Under the pieces are notes generated by a model that did not search any database, was not told the DNA's origin, and saw only the letters and a list, made by a program, of their open reading frames with translations. A stretch of 5,640 bases of DNA from Pseudomonadota bacterium (GTDB lineage: Bacteria; Pseudomonadota; Alphaproteobacteria; Caulobacterales; Caulobacteraceae), in contig JAEZCL010000258.1 of the NCBI GenBank assembly GCA_023433585.1, positions 1 through 5,640 of the forward strand, in the 5' to 3' direction. The position numbers and the translations under genes were made by a program. Below, piece after piece: positions 5,330 to 5,640 of this stretch (position 1 is the first letter of the stretch; each line of letters opens with the position of its first letter).

Positions 5330-5345
5330 TGAACGTCTCGTTAAC
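5330..5345 (+). promoter_or_regulatory. CtrA-like box upstream of fliL
   Basis: The sequence TGAA-N7-TTAAC differs from the CtrA recognition pattern TTAA-N7-TTAA(C) at one base. It lies 42-70 bases before the two possible fliL starts, where a -35-overlapping CtrA box would be expected. In Caulobacter crescentus fliL-fliM is an early operon under CtrA control, so the context supports the call. No clear -10 element was recognised downstream. Confidence 0.55.
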
Positions 5346-5414
5346 CAAACCGGGGTCATCTGGACACTGAATCGACAGGTCCGGCGGATGGCCGGATGCG
5401 GGGCGTCTGGGGTC

Positions 5415-5640
5415 ATGCTGAAATTCGGCAAGAAGAAGAAGGACGCGGGCCTGCCCGCCACGAGTGATGCGCCCGCCGATGGCGTCGACGCGCCCGAGGC
5501 CGAAGGCGCGGCGAGCAAGAAGAAACCGCCCCTGATGCTGATCGTCGGCGCCGCAGCGGCGCTGGTCCTGGCGGGCGGCGGCGCCGGCGCCTTCTTTCTG
5601 TTGAAGCCCGGCTCGGCCGAGGCGTCGGGCGACGCCGCCC
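5415..5640 (+). CDS. fliL: Flagellar basal body-associated protein FliL (5' part)
   Basis: FliL is a single-pass inner-membrane protein that surrounds or contacts the stator at the flagellar motor. Only the first 75 codons lie in the window. The frame starts MLKFGKKKKD, followed by an acidic Ala/Pro-rich cytoplasmic segment (10-34), KKKPP (35-39) and a hydrophobic helix at 40-63 (LMLIVGAAAALVLAGGGAGAF). The chain then enters the periplasmic part with KPGSAEASGD. This short charged N-terminus plus one helix is the usual FliL N-terminal architecture. The position divergent from flgF matches the fliL-fliM locus of Caulobacter. An in-frame ATG at 5388 would add nine residues (MAGCGASGV). AGG lies 8 bases before 5388, while 5415 has only a poorly spaced GGGG run, so the start is unresolved. 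The identification rests on topology and context, since the conserved C-terminal domain is outside the window. Confidence 0.85.
   Translation, partial: MLKFGKKKKDAGLPATSDAPADGVDAPEAEGAASKKKPPLMLIVGAAAALVLAGGGAGAFFLLKPGSAEASGDAA

Noticed and set aside
4466..5332. Long rightward open frame opposite flgF
   Set aside because: It is a shadow of FlgF, whose axial-protein motifs are unmistakable on the minus strand. The frame has no ribosome site or family signature.
5216..5518. N-terminal extension of flgF to 5518
   Set aside because: It would run through the sigma-54 promoter, the CtrA-like box and the start of fliL. The GTG at 5215 has an ideal ribosome site and gives the family's N-terminus.

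Overview
The window is GC-rich (roughly two thirds G+C, with strong G/C preference at third codon positions in the real genes). It looks like chromosomal DNA of an alphaproteobacterium of the order Caulobacterales, with a Brevundimonas- or Caulobacter-like organism as the best guess. The grounds are the gene set and order (fliL divergent from flgF-flgG-flgA-flgH), a sigma-54 promoter in front of flgF, a CtrA-like half-site pair in front of fliL, and a GC-rich palindromic intergenic element. The genus is an inference from gene order and style, not from a database match.

Layout from left to right. Positions 2-142 hold the last 46 codons of an unrecognised rightward gene. Positions 151-324 are a large, nearly symmetrical inverted repeat made of four small hairpins. 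Positions 331-1830 hold three small leftward genes whose products are all apparently exported. They align with one another (W-x-L near the N-terminus, a mid-protein Cys, a second Cys at the extreme C-terminus) and look like a tandem family of divergent paralogues. The 225-base gap 1831-2055 carries two structured elements: a three-tier hairpin (1883-1946) and a striking inverted repeat built of 13-bp CTAG-containing units (1952-2039).

Positions 2056-5215 are a tight leftward flagellar operon, flgF-flgG-flgA-flgH. It encodes the proximal and distal rod proteins FlgF and FlgG, the P-ring periplasmic chaperone FlgA and the L-ring lipoprotein FlgH. Together these build the rod and its outer bushings. 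The P-ring protein gene flgI is not in the window. At the right edge, fliL starts rightward at 5415 (or 5388) and runs off the end. FliL is a single-pass inner-membrane protein associated with the stator and motor.

The 199-base divergent region 5216-5414 is the regulatory centre. It holds a near-consensus sigma-54 -24/-12 promoter that would start the flgF mRNA immediately before its Shine-Dalgarno sequence, a 7-bp dyad about 80-100 bases upstream that could be the enhancer for the activator, and a CtrA-like box facing fliL. This fits the Caulobacter flagellar hierarchy, in which early CtrA-dependent genes (fliL/fliM) precede later sigma-54/FlbD-dependent rod and ring genes.

The flagellar genes are ordinary, well-preserved family members. 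The parts that deserve attention are the three-gene Cys-pair family and the CTAG-unit inverted repeat between it and flgH. No mobile element, CRISPR array, tRNA or rRNA gene was seen.
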